Positions 8,588-18,015 of a DNA stretch of 62,658 nt are shown one piece after another (the first letter of the stretch is position 1; every line of letters begins with the position of its first letter). This DNA comes from Candidatus Scatomonas pullistercoris (GTDB taxonomy: Bacteria; Bacillota; Clostridia; Lachnospirales; Lachnospiraceae), in NCBI GenBank assembly GCA_018713515.1, contig DVOO01000016.1:1-62658 (forward strand), written 5' to 3'. Under the pieces are notes generated by a model that saw only the letters and a list, made by a program, of their open reading frames with translations, ran no database searches and was not told where the DNA came from. The translations under genes and the position numbers were made by a program.

Positions 8588-10021
8588 ATGGCATATCCAT
8601 ATAAAAAAATGACGGAAGAAGACTTCGCCCGGATCCGCTCCTTCACCGCAGAAGACCGGGTCTGGGTGGGCGAGGAAATCCCGGGAGAATATTATCACGA
8701 TGAGATGCCGGAGTACGGAAGCTATCCGCCGGAGCTCTACGTGGAAGTGCTGAATAAAGAAGAAGTATCCGCCATCATGGCTTACGCCTACAAAGAAAAC
8801 ATCCCGGTGGTCTGCCGCGGCGCCGGCACCGGGCTGGCCGGCGGAGCCACCTGCAAATACGGCGGCATCATGCTGTCCGTCATGCGGATGAACCGTATTT
8901 TCCCGGTGGACCACAAGAACCAGACCATCACCGCCGAGCCCGGGGCTCTGCTGGTGGACATTCAGGCGGCTGCCGCCGCCGAGGGACTTTTCTATCCCCC
9001 GGATCCCGGCGAGAAGACAGCTTCCATCGGCGGCAACGTCATCACCAACGCCGGAGGCATGAAGGCTGTACGCTACGGCCTGACCCGGGATTTTGTCCGC
9101 TGCATCGAGGCGGTGCTGCCGGACGGGTCCATCCTGAATTTTTCTTCCAATGTGGTAAAAAATACCACCGGCTACGCGGTGAAGGATCTGATCATCGGCT
9201 CCGAGGGAACCCTCTGCATTCTGACTCAGGTAACCTTAAAGCTGCTTCCGGCGCCCACCTGTTCCGCCACTCTGGTGATGCCCTTCAAAAGCCTGGAGGA
9301 ATGCGCCGATATGGTTCCCAAGGTGCTGGAACTTCCCTTTGTGCCCACAGCCATCGAATTCCTGGAGCGGGAGCTTATTGATATCGTGGAGCGGACACTG
9401 AACAAGCCGTTTCCGGTACAGCAGGGGGAGGCTGTCCTCATCGTCATGTATGACGCTTCCAGCCGGCAGGAGCTGGACAGCGCCGTAGAGGCCGCCGCAG
9501 AAGCGGCTCTGTCCAACGGCGCCTTCGACTGCTTTATCGCCGACACGCCGGAGCGGGCGGCCACCATCTGGTCTGTCCGGGGCGCAATCCTGGAGGGTAT
9601 GAAGGCCGACTCCGTATCCCAGGAAGAATGCGATGTGGTGGTGCCCAGATCCCGCATCGCCGAGTATGTAAAGGCGGCCAAGCGCATCGCCCTCTCCCAC
9701 GGTATCCGGGTGGAGCCCTGCGGCCACTGCGGCGACGGCAACATCCACACGGAAATGCTCCGGGGACCGGAGATGAGCGACGAAGAGTGGAAGACCGCCA
9801 CCCACGCCTGCCTGACTGAGCTCTACGCCCTTTCCAAGGAGCTGGGCGGACAGCTTTCCGGAGAGCACGGCATCGGCAACGGACGTCTGGAATTCCTGAA
9901 GGAATTTGTGGGGCCGCGGATGATCGCTCTCTATAAATCCATCAAGCTGGCCTTTGACGACAAGCTGATCCTGAATCCCGGCAAGGTGGTGGAATTTCAG
10001 GATGAACAAGAAAATATGTAA
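8588..10021 (+). CDS. lctD: FAD-linked 2-hydroxyacid (D-lactate) dehydrogenase, LctD/GlcD type
   Basis: This 477-residue protein has the PCMH-type FAD-binding domain (VCRGAGTGLAGGATC near residue 75, then PPDPGEKTASIGGNV and the KNTTGYAVKDL segment) followed by the FAD-oxidase C-terminal domain (HCGDGNIH, SGEHGIG). It oxidises lactate or a similar 2-hydroxyacid to the 2-oxoacid. Its position immediately after etfBA supports the bifurcating lactate dehydrogenase complex. Glycolate or 2-hydroxyglutarate are alternative substrates that cannot be excluded by reading. The start lies 5 bases after etfA stops, with AAGGAGG overlapping the etfA end. Confidence 0.88.
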   Translation: MAYPYKKMTEEDFARIRSFTAEDRVWVGEEIPGEYYHDEMPEYGSYPPELYVEVLNKEEVSAIMAYAYKENIPVVCRGAGTGLAGGATCKYGGIMLSVMRMNRIFPVDHKNQTITAEPGALLVDIQAAAAAEGLFYPPDPGEKTASIGGNVITNAGGMKAVRYGLTRDFVRCIEAVLPDGSILNFSSNVVKNTTGYAVKDLIIGSEGTLCILTQVTLKLLPAPTCSATLVMPFKSLEECADMVPKVLELPFVPTAIEFLERELIDIVERTLNKPFPVQQGEAVLIVMYDASSRQELDSAVEAAAEAALSNGAFDCFIADTPERAATIWSVRGAILEGMKADSVSQEECDVVVPRSRIAEYVKAAKRIALSHGIRVEPCGHCGDGNIHTEMLRGPEMSDEEWKTATHACLTELYALSKELGGQLSGEHGIGNGRLEFLKEFVGPRMIALYKSIKLAFDDKLILNPGKVVEFQDEQENM

Positions 10022-10036
10022 CGGGGGAACAAACGA

Positions 10037-11215
10037 ATGAGTGCGAAAAAATCAATTCTGGTAGATAAAAGCAAAATGCCGCTGGTCATGGGCATGGCCT
10101 TTGTGGCCTTCACCACCCAGTTCGGAGGAGGATTCGCCTCCGGCGCCCAGATCTACCAGTACTTTATCAATTACGGCATCTGGTGTCTGGTGCTGCCCCT
10201 GCTGACCCAGGGGCTCTATGCCTTTTTCTTCTGGTATGGCATGCGCTACGCCTACAAGCACAAAACCTATGACTACCGCAGTTTTTCCGACAGCTTCTAC
10301 GGAAAGACACGCCATGTCATGTCCAATCTCTATGAAATCTGCTACCTGATCATGATCGGCACAGCTTCCGCGGCGGCCTTTGCCACCGGCGGCTCCACCA
10401 TCGAGAGCCTGACCGGCCTGCCCTACTGGCTGTGCACCGTCATTGTAGCCGCCTTTATCTTCCTGGTGGCTCTGTTTGGAACCGGCGTGGTCCGCAAGTG
10501 CGCTTCCACCTTAAGCGTTCTGATCATCATCGGCCTGGTGGTGGTGCTGGTGCCCAACATCATCGCCCAGTGGGATTCCATCACGGCCTCTGCCGGCCGC
10601 ATGGCCGCCGGCGAGATGACGTTGCTCTCCGGTGAATCCGGCGCCTTTGGTCCGGCCCTCTGGTCCGCGGTCCTGTACTTCTTCTTCCAGCTGGCCTCCG
10701 TCTCCGTCATGTACCAGCATGTGGAGCCGGTGACGGATCCCAGGCAGATCAACAAGTCGGCCATTGCCATGTTCCTCTGCAACTTCCTGGCCATGGAGCT
10801 GTCCATTGTGGGCCTGCTGGCAGTTGCTTTTGTACCGGCTCTGCTGGATACCTCTATTCCCATGCTGGTGCTGGTGGAAAACGGCGTGGGCTCCACGGTG
10901 CTGACACCCATCATCTCCCTGCTGATCATCCTGGGAGCCATCTCCACGGCCGTCAACATGATCTCCGGCATCGTCACCCGCTGCGTCAACGCGGTGGAGC
11001 GCCGGATTTCCGCGCCGGAGAAGAAAAAACAGGGGCACCTGGCCCGCAACGCGGTATTCACCCTGATCTTCACCTTCCTGGCCTTCGCCATCGCCCAGTT
11101 CGGACTGATGGCCGTAGTCAGCAGAGGCTACGCATATCTGGGCTACGCGGCGCTGATCACCCTGTTCATTCCCTTTGTGATCCATATGGTGCGGACACGA
11201 TTTAAGGAAATCTGA
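10037..11215 (+). CDS. YkvI-like multi-span membrane protein, candidate 2-hydroxyacid transporter
   Basis: The 392-residue protein has about 10-11 hydrophobic helices and an N-terminal GGGFASGAQIYQYF segment, resembling the COG3949/YkvI family of APC-fold membrane proteins of unknown substrate. It sits 15 bases after lctD in the position that a lactate permease gene occupies in comparable operons. Import of the 2-hydroxyacid substrate is therefore a reasonable inference, not something the family is known to do. Confidence 0.75.
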   Translation: MSAKKSILVDKSKMPLVMGMAFVAFTTQFGGGFASGAQIYQYFINYGIWCLVLPLLTQGLYAFFFWYGMRYAYKHKTYDYRSFSDSFYGKTRHVMSNLYEICYLIMIGTASAAAFATGGSTIESLTGLPYWLCTVIVAAFIFLVALFGTGVVRKCASTLSVLIIIGLVVVLVPNIIAQWDSITASAGRMAAGEMTLLSGESGAFGPALWSAVLYFFFQLASVSVMYQHVEPVTDPRQINKSAIAMFLCNFLAMELSIVGLLAVAFVPALLDTSIPMLVLVENGVGSTVLTPIISLLIILGAISTAVNMISGIVTRCVNAVERRISAPEKKKQGHLARNAVFTLIFTFLAFAIAQFGLMAVVSRGYAYLGYAALITLFIPFVIHMVRTRFKEI

Positions 11216-11235
11216 TTTATAAAGAGCACATACGG

Positions 11236-11270
11236 AGAGGATAGGCTGCAGCCTATCCTCTACTGTTATT
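11236..11270 (+). terminator. Terminator of the etf/lct operon
   Basis: A perfect 11-bp stem (11236-11246 with 11251-11261) closes on a TGCA loop and is followed by an ACTGTTATTATTT tail. It lies between the convergent ykvI-like and Gfo/Idh genes and may act on both strands, better on plus. Confidence 0.8.
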
Positions 11271-12492
11271 ATTTATTACCTGCAGTCTCTGCCTGCTTCA
11301 GCATTTCATCTATGTATACAATCTTTCCCGTCTTCGCAGATTCCTCCGCGGCAATCCCGACAACCACCGCCCAGAAGCCTTCTTCCACAGTGGCCGTATC
11401 CGTCGCTTTTCCATCGATGTTATCAATGAAATACTTGTGCTCAAAATACGTTCCCCCCATGTGTCCGCTGGTCTGAATCGTGCGGGGATAGCAGGGAGTG
11501 GACAGGACGCTGGGCCGGTGATCCGCGCAGGTCATCTCAAAATGCGTGGCATTTCCTTCCGCGGGCAGATAATTCTCATTTTCGCAGGCACGGATCCTGC
11601 CCTCATCTCCGCAGATGGTGATTTCCTCGTAGAACATGGGCGCGAACATGCACAGATTGAAATTGCATTTGACTCCGTTCTCATACACCACCGTCACAAT
11701 GGCATTGTCCAGAATGTCCGACTTCATTCCATCCCGCTCAAATCCCACGAAATTCACATCCTGGCCGCCCACCGCATACACAGATTTCGGCTTTGACTGG
11801 GCAAAAAGATTGAACAGATCAAAATAATGGCAGCATTTTTCCACCAGGGTTCCCCCGGAATACTTTGAGAACTTATTCCACTGGTCCACCTTGTCCAGAA
11901 ACGGAAGCCTGTGCTCCACAATACTGATGGTCTTCACATTTCCCAGAGATTTTCTTTCCAGAACCTCCTTGCGGGCCTCTGTATAGATGGCCTTATACCG
12001 GTACTGGAGGCCGATCTGGAAGACAGAGGGATACTTTTCCGCCAGTTCCTTCATCTCCAGGGCATCCTCCAGGGTTGTCACCATGGGCTTTTCCATGAGG
12101 ATCGGTTTTCCATATTTTACTGCTTCCCGGAGGATCTCTATGTGGGAGTAATTGGGCGTGCAGATGATCAGGGCGTCCGCCTCGGGATCACTGCAGGCTG
12201 ACTGCAGATCTTCGTAGACCTTCAGCTCCGTTTCCGGATACAGTTCCCCGAACATGGCCCTGGCCTGACGGATGCTGTGGGGATTTCTGTCATAGATTCC
12301 GTGTACAACGCCTCTGCCCTCCAGCATGGTGACACGCATGTGTTCCTGGGCGATCATTCCCGCTCCGATTACATTGATCTTATACTTCGCGGGCTCTCTT
12401 CTGTAAAAATACAGATCTTCTTCCGGCAGATATTTTACGTTCATGGCTCCGCTGCAGATGATGGGGTTGATTTCCTTACCTCTCTGATTCAT
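11269..12492 (-). CDS. Gfo/Idh/MocA family sugar-type oxidoreductase
   Basis: This 407-residue NAD(P)-dependent dehydrogenase has the N-terminal Rossmann motif VIGAGMIAQEH after an unusual extension of about 38 residues, and the family EKP motif (MEKPM) for nicotinamide binding and catalysis. The C-terminal GFO domain follows (SGGTLVEKCCHYFDL, a likely catalytic Lys-His region). Members oxidise or epimerise sugars, inositols or sugar acids; the substrate cannot be told. AAGGAG 7 bases before ATG 12492 supports the long N-terminus. It is transcribed alone, behind a hairpin element shared with the MATE gene upstream region. Confidence 0.85.
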   Translation of the reverse strand: MNQRGKEINPIICSGAMNVKYLPEEDLYFYRREPAKYKINVIGAGMIAQEHMRVTMLEGRGVVHGIYDRNPHSIRQARAMFGELYPETELKVYEDLQSACSDPEADALIICTPNYSHIEILREAVKYGKPILMEKPMVTTLEDALEMKELAEKYPSVFQIGLQYRYKAIYTEARKEVLERKSLGNVKTISIVEHRLPFLDKVDQWNKFSKYSGGTLVEKCCHYFDLFNLFAQSKPKSVYAVGGQDVNFVGFERDGMKSDILDNAIVTVVYENGVKCNFNLCMFAPMFYEEITICGDEGRIRACENENYLPAEGNATHFEMTCADHRPSVLSTPCYPRTIQTSGHMGGTYFEHKYFIDNIDGKATDTATVEEGFWAVVVGIAAEESAKTGKIVYIDEMLKQAETAGNK

Positions 12493-12559
12493 ATGCTTTC
12501 TCCTTTGCGGTTTTCAGATTTGGGGCCGGCTGTTTTCTGACCCTGTATATATCATAAAA

Positions 12560-12607
12560 AAAGAACACAGATAATTCGTATGGAATTTTACGGATTATCT
12601 ATGTTTT
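12560..12607. terminator. Hairpin terminator containing a repeated 31-base element
   Basis: Arms 12569-12580 and 12589-12600 pair at 11 of 12 positions. A T-rich run follows on both strands (TTCTTTTTTT on minus, TTTTTTTT on plus). On the minus strand it would end the membrane-protein transcript. Bases 12573-12603 match 37942-37972 at 26 of 31 positions without gaps, so this may be a protein-binding site rather than, or as well as, a terminator. Confidence 0.65.
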
Positions 12608-12631
12608 TTTTCGATTTCTCAGTTTTCGCTT

Positions 12632-13132
12632 TTATCCCGGGATGCGGAAGATCCCAAACGCCGGCGGATTCCAGGTAAAGAGGAAAAAGGCGGCCAGAAG
12701 AGCCAGCAGCGCCCCCAGGAGGATCCAGCGGGAAATTCCCGGCCGGTTCCTGCGCCTAGCCAGCCGGCTCCGCACCAGAAAGCCTGCCAGGATGCTGACA
12801 TAAAACAGCAGGATATCCGCAATCATCCAGGTTCTCCCCAAAATTCCGGAATAGGTATAAAAGATCGCGGGAATCAGCAGCAGGCCGGTCAGAATCCCCG
12901 CCGCGTCCGCCCAGAAGAGATCAGGATATTTTTTTCTCAGCAGCGCGGACTCCAGAAGACTCCAGAGCAGCATGGGGAAAAAGAGCATTTTCATATGTTC
13001 CCAGGTAGATTCACTGACCGGAACCACCAGAGCCAGCAGCGGGTTTTCTCCCGACCACTGGTAGCAGAAATGCGTCAGCGTACCCAGCACCGCCGTAAAC
13101 AGAATCCCCGCCGCCGTATATCTTTTCAACAT
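12632..13132 (-). CDS. Small integral membrane protein (DUF6512-like)
   Basis: A 166-residue protein with about five hydrophobic segments and a conserved-looking loop VPVSESTWEHMKMLFFP between the first two helices, which resembles DUF6512-type membrane proteins. No catalytic motif is obvious and no function can be given. ATG 13132 follows GAGGTG by 8 bases; an in-frame TTG two codons earlier is too close to that site. It is divergent from the 2-hydroxyacid dehydrogenase across 70 bases. Confidence 0.75.
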   Translation of the reverse strand: MLKRYTAAGILFTAVLGTLTHFCYQWSGENPLLALVVPVSESTWEHMKMLFFPMLLWSLLESALLRKKYPDLFWADAAGILTGLLLIPAIFYTYSGILGRTWMIADILLFYVSILAGFLVRSRLARRRNRPGISRWILLGALLALLAAFFLFTWNPPAFGIFRIPG

Positions 13133-13202
13133 GGACAAATCACCTCTGCCATAGTATATTCAATTATAGAAAATTACATACAGGAAAGCAGGTATTTATC
13201 TT

Positions 13203-14192
13203 ATGAAAATATTAATCAAAGGAGATTCCGCCCGCTACGAACGCTACAGTCCCGGGCTCTCTGTGCAGCAGACGGCTCAGATTACTTTTATTCCCCGGGA
13301 TGCGGACGATCAGACAGTTCTGAAAAACGGAGCCGACGCGGATGTACTTTTTGTGGATGCCATCTCCCGGGTAAGCGGAGATTTAATCCGACGCATGAAA
13401 AATCTGAAAATGATCCATTCGGAGGGGGTGGCTTTTGACGGCATCGATGTGGAGGCTGCCCGGAAACAGGGGATCTACGTCTGCAACAACAAAGGGGCCA
13501 ACGCAGACGCCGTGGCGGAACAGGCCATCTTTCTGATGCTGGCTCTTCTCCGCAGCGGCATCGCGGGAGACGCCGCCGTCCGATCCGGCCGCCAGATTGA
13601 GATGAAGGAGCAGCGGATGCGGGAGGGTATTACAGATCTGGGAAACTGCCAGGTAGGTCTTGTGGGCCTGGGAGACATCGGTCTGGCCACCGCCCGCCGC
13701 CTGTCCGCCTTCGGGTGCCGCCTCTGCTATTACAGCCCCCACAGGAAAGCCCCGGAGCTGGAAGCTCAGTACGGTCTTACCTATCTCCCCCTCTACCGGC
13801 TGGCCGCCGTCTCCGATATTGTCAGCCTTCACGCGGCCGTGACGCCGGACAGCCGCGGCATGATTGATGAGAAATTTCTAAGCCATATGAAAAGAAGCGC
13901 ATTCCTGGTCAACACCGCCCGGGGGGATCTGGTGGATAACCACGCGCTCCGGGCCGCTCTGATCCAGGGCCTGATCGCCGGCGCCGGCCTGGACACCGTA
14001 TCGCCGGAGCCGGTAACCGCGGACAATCCGCTGGTCACCCTTCCGACATCCTGCCGGGACCGGGTTGTTTTCTCTCCCCATCTGGGCGGCATCACCACCG
14101 GCAGCTTCCGCCGGATGCACCGGACCATGTGGGAGAACGCTTCCAGAATTGAGCGCGGAGAAAAGCCCGTCAACATCGTCAACGGGCTCTGA
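13203..14192 (+). CDS. D-isomer-specific 2-hydroxyacid dehydrogenase
   Basis: This 329-residue NAD-dependent dehydrogenase has the Rossmann motif GLGDIG (G155, G157, G160), and the catalytic triad Arg240 (NTARGD), Glu269 (SPEP) and His293 (SPHLGG). These enzymes interconvert 2-oxoacids and D-2-hydroxyacids. The family includes phosphoglycerate, glyoxylate and D-lactate dehydrogenases; the N-terminal substrate domain is not diagnostic to me. It is convergent with the aminotransferase (13 bases between stops). Confidence 0.88.
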   Translation: MKILIKGDSARYERYSPGLSVQQTAQITFIPRDADDQTVLKNGADADVLFVDAISRVSGDLIRRMKNLKMIHSEGVAFDGIDVEAARKQGIYVCNNKGANADAVAEQAIFLMLALLRSGIAGDAAVRSGRQIEMKEQRMREGITDLGNCQVGLVGLGDIGLATARRLSAFGCRLCYYSPHRKAPELEAQYGLTYLPLYRLAAVSDIVSLHAAVTPDSRGMIDEKFLSHMKRSAFLVNTARGDLVDNHALRAALIQGLIAGAGLDTVSPEPVTADNPLVTLPTSCRDRVVFSPHLGGITTGSFRRMHRTMWENASRIERGEKPVNIVNGL

Positions 14193-14204
14193 GATCCATA
14201 TTTT

Positions 14205-15398
14205 TTATACGGCGGATTTTCCGTACTCCTCTGCCAGAGCCTGAAAAGCCGGCAGAGAGCGGCGGATCTGATCCGTAGTCACGCAGTAGGCAATCCGCAC
14301 GTAGCCGGGGGCTCCGAAATCATCCCCCGGCACCAGGAGCAGCTCATATTTTTTGGCCCGCTCACAGAAGGCATTGGCATCCTCCTCCAGGGCCTTCACA
14401 AACAGGTAAAATGCTCCGTCCGGGTACACGCACTGGTACCCGTACTCTGTCAGGCTTCCATACAGCAGCTCCCGGTTTTCCCGGTACACGCTCAGATCGG
14501 AGACCTGTCCGGTACAGGCTGCCACCACATGCTGAAACAGGCTGGGCGCACACACATACCCCAGCGCCCGTCCGGCTCCGCAGACAGCCGCGTACATATC
14601 TTCATGGTCTTCCATCTCATCGGGCACCAGAATGTAGCCGATCCTCTCTCCCGGCAGAGACAGAGATTTGCTGTAGGAATAGCAGACCAGGGTGTTGTCA
14701 TAATATTTTGTCAGGTAGGGAACTTCCTTGCCGTAGGCCAGCTCCCGGTAAGGTTCATCCGCGATCAGGTAGATGGGATGGCCGTAAGTCTCTGATTTTT
14801 TCTTCAGAAGGGCCGCCAGCTCCTTCACCGCCTGCTCCGGAAAAATGACGCCGGAAGGATTGTTGGGAGAATTCACAAGGATTCCCTTCGTATGTTCTGT
14901 GATGGCCGCTTCCAGCCTGTCAAAATCAATCTGAAAAGTGCCGTCCTCCGTTTCCACCGCCCGGAATCCGGCTCCCGCCGTCTCCACAAACACCTGGTAC
15001 TCCGGAAAATACGGCGCGAAGGTCAGAAACTCATCTCCCGGCACCGTCAGGGCCGTCAGGCAGATCTTCAGGGATGCCGCCGCCCCGCAGGTCATATAAA
15101 AATTGTCCGCACAAAAATGCGTGCCGTATCTGCGGTTCAGATCCTCCGCGATGGCCGCCCGGGTCCCGGCGTCCCCCTGGGCAGAGGTATAGCCGTGCAG
15201 ATATATGTCATCCCGCTCCTCCAGCAGCTGCCGGATCGTCTCCTTCACACTGGCCGGAGCCGGCACATTGGGATTCCCCAGGCTGAAATCAAAGACATTC
15301 TCCGGGCCAATCTCGGCCCCCCTCTTTTTGCTGTACTCAAAAATTTCCCGAATCACAGATCTGTGTTTTCCCAGTCTGCACATGGTTTCCGAAATCAT
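14205..15398 (-). CDS. Class I/II pyridoxal-phosphate aminotransferase
   Basis: The 397-residue protein is a fold-type I aminotransferase: NSPNNPSG (176-183), the ADEPYREL aspartate, the PLP lysine Lys244 in SYSKSLSLPGERIG, and a C-terminal arginine region (GYVRIAYC). It moves amino groups between amino acids and 2-oxoacids; it resembles aspartate/aromatic-type enzymes but the substrate is open. GGGAGG lies 9 bases upstream of ATG 15398. Confidence 0.9.
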   Translation of the reverse strand: MISETMCRLGKHRSVIREIFEYSKKRGAEIGPENVFDFSLGNPNVPAPASVKETIRQLLEERDDIYLHGYTSAQGDAGTRAAIAEDLNRRYGTHFCADNFYMTCGAAASLKICLTALTVPGDEFLTFAPYFPEYQVFVETAGAGFRAVETEDGTFQIDFDRLEAAITEHTKGILVNSPNNPSGVIFPEQAVKELAALLKKKSETYGHPIYLIADEPYRELAYGKEVPYLTKYYDNTLVCYSYSKSLSLPGERIGYILVPDEMEDHEDMYAAVCGAGRALGYVCAPSLFQHVVAACTGQVSDLSVYRENRELLYGSLTEYGYQCVYPDGAFYLFVKALEEDANAFCERAKKYELLLVPGDDFGAPGYVRIAYCVTTDQIRRSLPAFQALAEEYGKSAV

Positions 15399-15504
15399 AA
15401 CTTATTTCCTCCCGTCCTTCAAGCTTGCCTGCCTGCGCAGGAATTTTCCGGTAAATATTATATACCAAAGCATCCGGAAGGTAAATGCCAAATCCCCCGG
15501 AGGT

Positions 15505-16014
15505 TCAGGCATTTTCCGCGATAAACTTCCGGCCTGACCACTGGCGGATCCGCTCCAGCATCTCCGCATCGGGCTCGATGACCAGATTCATGCGGCCGCT
15601 GTTCTGTGCAACAATAATGGAATATGCCGGGTATTGCCCGGTTCGGGAGGTCAGATCCTTTGTCCGCGCGCCGCCGTAAGAATGAAGCGCCGGGCTGTCT
15701 TTGGGCGCTATGGCCTCCGCCTCCTGAAGATCCAGCGAATACAGGTGCTTCCGCTTTGACTTGCTGTACACCACATCAATATCCAGATTATGATTTACAA
15801 GGCTGTATTCATACTCTATATTAAATTTCGGATATATGAAAAAATAGAACAGCATGCCCACCACCCAGCCGATCAGCACGGCCGTAATGCCCAGAAACAG
15901 AAAGCTGACAAGCACCACTGCCGCCAGGACCAGCAAAAACAGGATCATTCCGCCGTAAAAAAAGGTTTTTGAGCGCTTCACCGGTACCAGCTGTTCATAA
16001 AAAGAATCCTTCAT
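15505..16014 (-). CDS. DUF6106-like membrane-anchored protein
   Basis: A 169-residue protein with two adjacent hydrophobic helices near residues 19-60 and a soluble C-terminal part of about 105 residues (EYEYSLVNHNLDIDVVYSKS is the start of that part). It resembles proteins grouped as DUF6106. No catalytic residues are evident. ATG 16014 was chosen because AGAGGA lies 7 bases upstream; an earlier in-frame start at 16131 would add residues encoded by the terminator of the preceding operon. Confidence 0.72.
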   Translation of the reverse strand: MKDSFYEQLVPVKRSKTFFYGGMILFLLVLAAVVLVSFLFLGITAVLIGWVVGMLFYFFIYPKFNIEYEYSLVNHNLDIDVVYSKSKRKHLYSLDLQEAEAIAPKDSPALHSYGGARTKDLTSRTGQYPAYSIIVAQNSGRMNLVIEPDAEMLERIRQWSGRKFIAENA

Positions 16015-16045
16015 TCTTCTGTCCTCTTTTCCTGCCGTAATTTGT

Positions 16046-16079
16046 AAAACACCCGGGAAAGCTTTGTCTTTCCCGGGTG
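16046..16079 (-). terminator. Terminator of the 14-gene sulfoquinovose operon
   Basis: A perfect 12-bp stem (16050-16061 with 16068-16079) has a 6-base loop and, on the minus strand, continues into TTTTACAAATT. It lies 67 bases after the ATPase stop and marks the end of the run that starts at 30.8 kb. Confidence 0.88.
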
Positions 16080-16145
16080 AAACAGCCGGACGGGAGACGT
16101 CTGCCCGCACAGCAGAGGAACTCCCGTCCATGGGAGATAAAAATG

Positions 16146-17258
16146 TCAGTTTACAATAGCCAGGCCTGACTCTTTATCAAACACGTGAATCTTGGACATA
16201 TCCAGGGCAAATACGGCGTCGTCGCCGTTGCGGAGGGTGGTCCGCGGATTTACTCTGGCTGTCACCTGTGTGCCGTCCACATCGAAGTACAGATATACTT
16301 CCGCACCCAGCAGCTCGTATACCTTAATCTTGGACTTCACAACACTGTCCAGATTGTTGTTGATGAACACTTCCTCATCGTGGATGTCTTCCGGACGGAT
16401 ACCCATAACAACGGTCTTGCCCACATATCCGCCGTCCAGCAGCTCCTGCTGTTTTGCGTGGGGCACCTTCAGCTCATGCTCGCCGATGTTCAGATAAACA
16501 CTGTCGCCCTTCTTCTCCACAACCGCATCCAGGAAGTTCATCTGCGGAGAACCGATAAAGCCGGCCACAAACAGGTTGCAGGGCTTCTCATACAGATTTC
16601 TGGGAGTATCCACCTGCTGAACAACACCGTCTTTCATAACAACGATGCGGGTTCCCAGCGTCATGGCCTCCGTCTGGTCATGGGTTACGTAGATGATGGT
16701 GGCGCCCAGGTTCTTGTGAAGCTTGGAGATCTCAATACGCATCTGCACACGCAGCTTGGCGTCCAGGTTGGACAGCGGCTCGTCCATCAGGAATACCTTG
16801 GGACTTCTGACGATGGCGCGGCCCATGGCCACACGCTGTCTCTGACCGCCGGACAGAGCCTTGGGCTTCCGGTCCAGCAGCTTATCCAGATCCAGAATAT
16901 GGGCAGCTTCCCGCACCTTTTTGTCGATCTCATCCTTGGGCACCTTGCGGAGCTTCAGGGCGAAGGCCATGTTATCGTACACGGTCATGTGGGGATACAG
17001 GGCATAGTTCTGGAAAACCATGGCAATATCCCTGTCTTTGGGCTCCACATCATTCACGGGCTTTCCGTCAATCTTCAGCACGCCGCTGGAGATATCCTCC
17101 AGGCCGGCCACCATACGAAGGGTGGTGGATTTTCCGCAGCCGGAAGGTCCGACGAAAATAATAAATTCTTTATCTTCAATTTCCAGATTGAAGTCTTTTA
17201 CGGCCTGGAAGCCGTTGGAGTAAACCTTGTTAATATTCTCTAATGACAAACTAGCCAT
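16146..17258 (-). CDS. Sugar ABC transporter ATP-binding protein, UgpC/MsmX type
   Basis: The 370-residue ATPase has Walker [10 protein letters not shown] (37-45), signature LSGGQ (135-139), Walker B VFLMDEP (155-161) and the C-terminal OB-fold extension (TOBE) typical of MalK/UgpC/MsmX proteins. It powers sugar importers and should energise the permeases and binding protein encoded in the same operon. Such ATPases are often shared between several importers. Last gene of the operon, 46 bases after the exporter gene, with GAGGAGG before its ATG. Confidence 0.93.
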   Translation of the reverse strand: MASLSLENINKVYSNGFQAVKDFNLEIEDKEFIIFVGPSGCGKSTTLRMVAGLEDISSGVLKIDGKPVNDVEPKDRDIAMVFQNYALYPHMTVYDNMAFALKLRKVPKDEIDKKVREAAHILDLDKLLDRKPKALSGGQRQRVAMGRAIVRSPKVFLMDEPLSNLDAKLRVQMRIEISKLHKNLGATIIYVTHDQTEAMTLGTRIVVMKDGVVQQVDTPRNLYEKPCNLFVAGFIGSPQMNFLDAVVEKKGDSVYLNIGEHELKVPHAKQQELLDGGYVGKTVVMGIRPEDIHDEEVFINNNLDSVVKSKIKVYELLGAEVYLYFDVDGTQVTARVNPRTTLRNGDDAVFALDMSKIHVFDKESGLAIVN

Positions 17259-17304
17259 TATTCCTATACCTCCTCTAAACTATGGTTACAGTACATTCGT
17301 TCTC

Positions 17305-18015
17305 TCAGAAGAAACAGAGAACCCCCGATACAATCAGTAACACGTAGGTCAGACGCATGAATGCCTGTCCGCTCATTCTGTCGTGAAGCTTGTTGCCGAT
17401 CAGCACGCCCACCAGCGCAGGTACACAGGCGATCAGCGCGAAGATTCCGTTGTGCTGGGTAATCTGTCCTGAAGCAAACTGCTGAACCAGCAGGATCGTA
17501 TTCAGAACCACCCACACAGAGGAAATCGTGGCGCGGAATTCATTTTTATCCTTCAGCACAATGGTGGCGTACACGACCAGAAGGCCGCCTCCCGACAGAA
17601 ACATGCCATGAATAATTCCGGATACCAGCAGGACAATCACCCCTGCCCAGAGAGCAATGTGCTTGATCTGTTTGCCCGCCAGATTCATAATGGCAATCAC
17701 CAGGATCATGGCTCCATAAATATTCAGCAGCAGATCCAGCTCGATCAGATCAAAGAGCCATACGCCCACAGCCATACCGATAGCCATGAAGACCAGGATC
17801 CGGATCAGTATCTTCCACTGAATGTATTTTCTGTTTCTTACTGCCAGGATCACACAGGTGGCAAGGGTCACCAGATTCAGCATAACCTTCGCGTCATCGG
17901 CGCCCACCAGCATAATGCTGGCCGGCATCGCCAGCAGCGTTCCCGCAAAGCCCGTGATCGCCTGGATAATGTTAGTAACCAGAACAATTATCAGAAACAG
18001 AACATTCTGTAGCAT
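17305..18015 (-). CDS. TauE/SafE-family membrane exporter, candidate sulfonate exporter
   Basis: This 236-residue protein has about seven to eight hydrophobic helices with the family's two halves (NIIQAITGFAGTLLAMP and SGIIHGMFLSGGGLLVVYA). TauE/SafE proteins export sulfite or small organosulfonates. Its start overlaps the stop of the sugar isomerase gene (TAATG), so the two are probably translationally coupled. In sulfoquinovose pathways the C2 or C3 sulfonate end product must leave the cell, so export of isethionate or dihydroxypropanesulfonate is the inferred role. Confidence 0.85.
   Translation of the reverse strand: MLQNVLFLIIVLVTNIIQAITGFAGTLLAMPASIMLVGADDAKVMLNLVTLATCVILAVRNRKYIQWKILIRILVFMAIGMAVGVWLFDLIELDLLLNIYGAMILVIAIMNLAGKQIKHIALWAGVIVLLVSGIIHGMFLSGGGLLVVYATIVLKDKNEFRATISSVWVVLNTILLVQQFASGQITQHNGIFALIACVPALVGVLIGNKLHDRMSGQAFMRLTYVLLIVSGVLCFF

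Noticed and set aside
14164-14206. Terminator between the 2-hydroxyacid dehydrogenase and aminotransferase genes
   Set aside because: The 7-bp stem AGCCCGT / ACGGGCT lies in the coding end and the T run is 12 bases away, so support is too weak to list.
16185-17243. Plus-strand frame of 352 codons opposite the ABC ATPase gene
   Set aside because: The minus strand encodes an intact ATPase with all motifs; the antisense translation shows no domain.
17305-18015. Sulfite exporter
   Set aside because: No sulfite-releasing enzyme is encoded in the operon; the carbon-sulfur bond is expected to stay intact, so a sulfonate is the more likely cargo.
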